A stretch of DNA of 24,330 nucleotides from Rhodoferax sp. (GTDB lineage Bacteria > Pseudomonadota > Gammaproteobacteria > Burkholderiales > Burkholderiaceae_C). The stretch's first letter is position 1. Each line of letters starts with the position of its first letter. Below are positions 22,393 to 24,330 of this stretch, piece after piece. A program made the translations under genes and the position numbers. The DNA lies in the NCBI GenBank assembly GCA_028711355.1, contig JAQTSL010000013.1, positions 1-24,330 on the forward strand, written 5' to 3'. The notes below the pieces were generated by a model, which saw only the letters and a list, made by a program, of their open reading frames with translations, did no database searches and had not been told where the DNA came from.

Positions 22393-22884
22393 ATGAACCT
22401 GCCCTACCGCCCCTTGACCCTGGCTGTCGTCGCCATCAGCTTCTTTGCCATTGTGCTGGGTCGTGCCCAGGCCGGTGGCGGCCACTTTTACACCCCGGTG
22501 GCTGACGCCGTGGTCCAGGAAGAATGCGCCAGTTGTCACCTGGCCTACTCACCCGCCATGCTGCCCGCGAGCTCCTGGAAACGCATGATGGCTGATTTGC
22601 AAAACCACTTTGGTGAAGATGCCAGCGTCGACGCTGCCACCGCCGCCCGCATTGAGGCCTACCTGACAGCCAACGCCGCCGACACCGGCGGGCGCAATTT
22701 CAGCAGCAAACTGCTGCGCGGCGTGTCAGTGGCCAGTGCGCCGCAGCGCATCACCGAGTTGCCCAAATGGATGGACGAGCACCGCAAAGTGCCGGCCTGG
22801 GAGTGGCAGCACAAGGACGTGCGCTCCAAAGCCAACTGTCTGGCCTGCCACCGCGACGCAGAGCGCGGTTACTACGACGAATAA
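22393..22884 (+). CDS. Diheme cytochrome c, DHC family
   Basis: A 163-residue periplasmic electron carrier. An export signal (to about residue 26, ending GRAQAGG) is followed by GHFYTPVADAVVQEECASCH with the first heme motif CASCH, the segment LPASSWKRMMADLQNHFGED, and a C-terminal second heme motif CLACH in ANCLACHRDAERGYYDE. The arrangement matches the DHC family of diheme cytochromes described in Rhodobacter and Shewanella, where they pass electrons between a membrane cytochrome b and a heme sensor or oxygen-binding protein. AGGAGA upstream supports the ATG. It is the first gene of the plus-strand run with a PepSY protein and a flavocytochrome. Confidence 0.92.
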   Translation: MNLPYRPLTLAVVAISFFAIVLGRAQAGGGHFYTPVADAVVQEECASCHLAYSPAMLPASSWKRMMADLQNHFGEDASVDAATAARIEAYLTANAADTGGRNFSSKLLRGVSVASAPQRITELPKWMDEHRKVPAWEWQHKDVRSKANCLACHRDAERGYYDE

Positions 22885-22987
22885 ACACCGCCTTCACCAC
22901 GGACCGGATAAGAAAACATTAAGCAGTCTTTCGGACAATGACCCGGCGGCTGCACTAAACCACTCTTTGTTAACCCAGGTGCACATC

Positions 22988-23407
22988 ATGAATTCATCTT
23001 TCACTCTGTCAACGCTGGGCCTGGCTGCCTGCCTGCTGGCCAGCCACCTGGCACTGACCCCCGCCCATGCCGACGACGACAGTGATGGCGACGGCTGGCG
23101 TGACGCAGGACCGGCGTTAAGCGTGCCGCAAGTCGTGCAAAAACTCAATGCCGCGGGTTACCCGCACGTTGAAAAAATTCAGCGCAAACGCGGCAACTAT
23201 GAGGTGCGTACCAGCGGCCTGGACGGCGAGCGCGTCAAGCTGTATGTGAACGCGCAGACTGGCGACATTCTCGGCCGGCGCGACACCCGAAAAGCCGATG
23301 AACGGTCCGGCAATTGGGCCCAAAGGCTGATGGGCGACTGCAATGAACGCCGTTGCCGCGACGATCTCGTGCCCGCACCGGGCGCCGCCACCCCGACCAA
23401 ACCCTGA
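22988..23407 (+). CDS. Exported PepSY-domain protein
   Basis: A 139-residue periplasmic protein with a signal peptide ending LTPAHADD and an acidic stretch DDDSDGDGW right after it. The PepSY domain runs SVPQVVQKLNAAGYPHVEKI, then RKRGNYEVRTSGLDGERVKL and YVNAQTGDILGRRD. The C-terminal tail holds two cysteines (GDCNERRCRDD). It lies 103 bp after the cytochrome gene and 45 bp before the flavocytochrome gene, so it is probably in the same operon. Function is not known; a role in handling metal or assisting the redox partners is an inference from context. Confidence 0.85.
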   Translation: MNSSFTLSTLGLAACLLASHLALTPAHADDDSDGDGWRDAGPALSVPQVVQKLNAAGYPHVEKIQRKRGNYEVRTSGLDGERVKLYVNAQTGDILGRRDTRKADERSGNWAQRLMGDCNERRCRDDLVPAPGAATPTKP

Positions 23408-23452
23408 GCCACTGCACGGTTGTCCGCACCCGTACATCCCTGGAAAGCCGCC

Positions 23453-24330
23453 ATGAAAACCCTGATTTTGAGTCTGCTGTCACTTGTTACCCTGGCCTGG
23501 GGCTGGGATGTTTTTACCAGCGTGGCACCGGCAGGCGCCAGCACCTGGTGGCTGGCGCGCCAGGAGGCGCTGCACCTGAGCGGCTTGCTGTCGGTGGCGA
23601 TGATGTCGCTGGTGATGTTTCTGGCCACCCGCCCGGTGTGGCTGGAGTCGCCGCTGGGCGGCATGGACCGGATTTACCGCGCCCACAAGTGGGCTGGCAT
23701 CGGCGCCGTCGGGTTTGCCGCTGCGCACTGGCTGATCGAAATGTCTGACGACATCCTGAAAGCCGTGGCAGGCCGTGAAGGCCGCGTCGGCAAGGAAAAA
23801 TTCACCGGGTTTCTGGAAGTGCTGCGCAAGCTTGCCGAAGACATGGGCGAATGGGCCATCTACGCCGTGCTGGCCATGCTGGCGATCACGCTGTGGAAGA
23901 AGTTTCCCTACCGCGCCTGGAGCATCCTGCACCAGGCCATGCCGGTGCTGTATTTGATGCTGGCCTTTCACGCCGCACTGCTGGTACCCACCGACTATTG
24001 GTTCCAGCCCATTGGACTGGTGTTGGGCACGCTGTTGGTGGGCGGGGTTTATGGCGCGGTGAAATCGTTGCGCCAAGCCATCGGGCGCGCCCGGCAAGCC
24101 AGCGGCGAAATCCTGTCGGTCGAGCGACTGCCGGGTGATGTCTGCGCGGTGCGCTGCCGCCTTGATAAAAACTGGCGTGGTCATCGGGCCGGACAATTTG
24201 CGTTTGTGACCTTTGAGGGCAAGGAAGGCGCGCATCCCTTCACCATTGCCAGTGCCGATCGGGGTGACCGCACCATCGATTTCCAGATCAAGGCTTTGGG
24301 CGACTACACGAAGGGCCTGGCCCAGCGCCT
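23453..24330 (+). CDS. Ferric-reductase-like flavocytochrome, 3' end outside window
   Basis: The first 292 codons of a membrane oxidoreductase; the frame is open to the right edge. Several membrane helices carry histidines that can bind heme b (HLSGLLSVAMMSL, HKWAGIGAVGFAAAHW, HQAMPVLYLMLAFHAALL). A cytoplasmic ferredoxin-reductase-type FAD domain starts near residue 220, with GQFAFVTF and HPFTIASA, the usual flavin-binding motif. The missing end should carry the NAD(P)H-binding part. Members of this superfamily move electrons from NAD(P)H across the membrane. With the diheme cytochrome beside it, a periplasmic electron outlet is likely. The start is ATG at 23453 with GGAAAG upstream. Confidence 0.88.
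   Translation, partial: MKTLILSLLSLVTLAWGWDVFTSVAPAGASTWWLARQEALHLSGLLSVAMMSLVMFLATRPVWLESPLGGMDRIYRAHKWAGIGAVGFAAAHWLIEMSDDILKAVAGREGRVGKEKFTGFLEVLRKLAEDMGEWAIYAVLAMLAITLWKKFPYRAWSILHQAMPVLYLMLAFHAALLVPTDYWFQPIGLVLGTLLVGGVYGAVKSLRQAIGRARQASGEILSVERLPGDVCAVRCRLDKNWRGHRAGQFAFVTFEGKEGAHPFTIASADRGDRTIDFQIKALGDYTKGLAQR

Overview
The window looks like a chromosomal segment of a beta-proteobacterium of the Comamonadaceae type (Rhodoferax, Polaromonas or Acidovorax relatives). Evidence is the high GC content, a DUF3567 gene (a beta-proteobacterial family), the N-terminally extended GreB, a stand-alone homocysteine-methyltransferase half of methionine synthase, and several short repeats of the kind scattered through these genomes. 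No rRNA, tRNA, CRISPR array, phage or complete insertion sequence was seen.

Layout. (1) 180-5197, minus strand: urea ABC transporter genes urtA-urtB-urtC-urtD. urtE is not in the window; urtD is followed by a repeat-rich stretch. (2) 5327-13694: a hydrogen-sensing and hydrogenase-maturation island. hoxX and hoxA run on the plus strand and face hoxV-hoxB-hoxC-hoxJ on the minus strand. HoxB/HoxC form the cytoplasmic H2 sensor, HoxJ is its kinase, HoxA is the NtrC-type regulator, HoxX supplies CO for the active site in air, and HoxV is a large-subunit-like maturation scaffold. The energy-conserving hydrogenase and hyp genes are not present. (3) 13863-18527: DUF3567 gene, greB, an SPFH/SHOCT gene and a small exported protein (all minus), then a MurU-like nucleotidyltransferase (plus) facing a metH half (minus). 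(4) 18631-19780: a RelB/YafQ toxin-antitoxin pair with a recognisable operator, a PIN-domain remnant, and a non-coding stretch with interleaved inverted repeats. (5) 19781-24330: a PepSY protein plus an OmpR-type two-component system (minus), divergent from a diheme cytochrome c, a second PepSY protein and a ferric-reductase-like flavocytochrome that runs off the right edge.

Main points of interest. A 47-bp inverted repeat flanks exactly the hoxVBCJ block; flipping that block would restore the co-directional hoxX-hoxA-(V)-B-C-J order known from Cupriavidus/Ralstonia. A short dispersed repeat appears in frame inside three genes (hoxX, murU and probably the urtB signal peptide). A non-coding hairpin at 19580-19639 has a 22-24-nt loop perfectly complementary to a segment 100 bp upstream (pseudoknot-like). 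The same palindrome sits about 85-90 bp upstream of both urtA and urtB. A tandem 11-bp direct repeat, fitting an OmpR-family binding site, lies in the divergent PepSY/cytochrome promoter region.

All names rest on recognising protein motifs and gene order by eye; no database search was possible.
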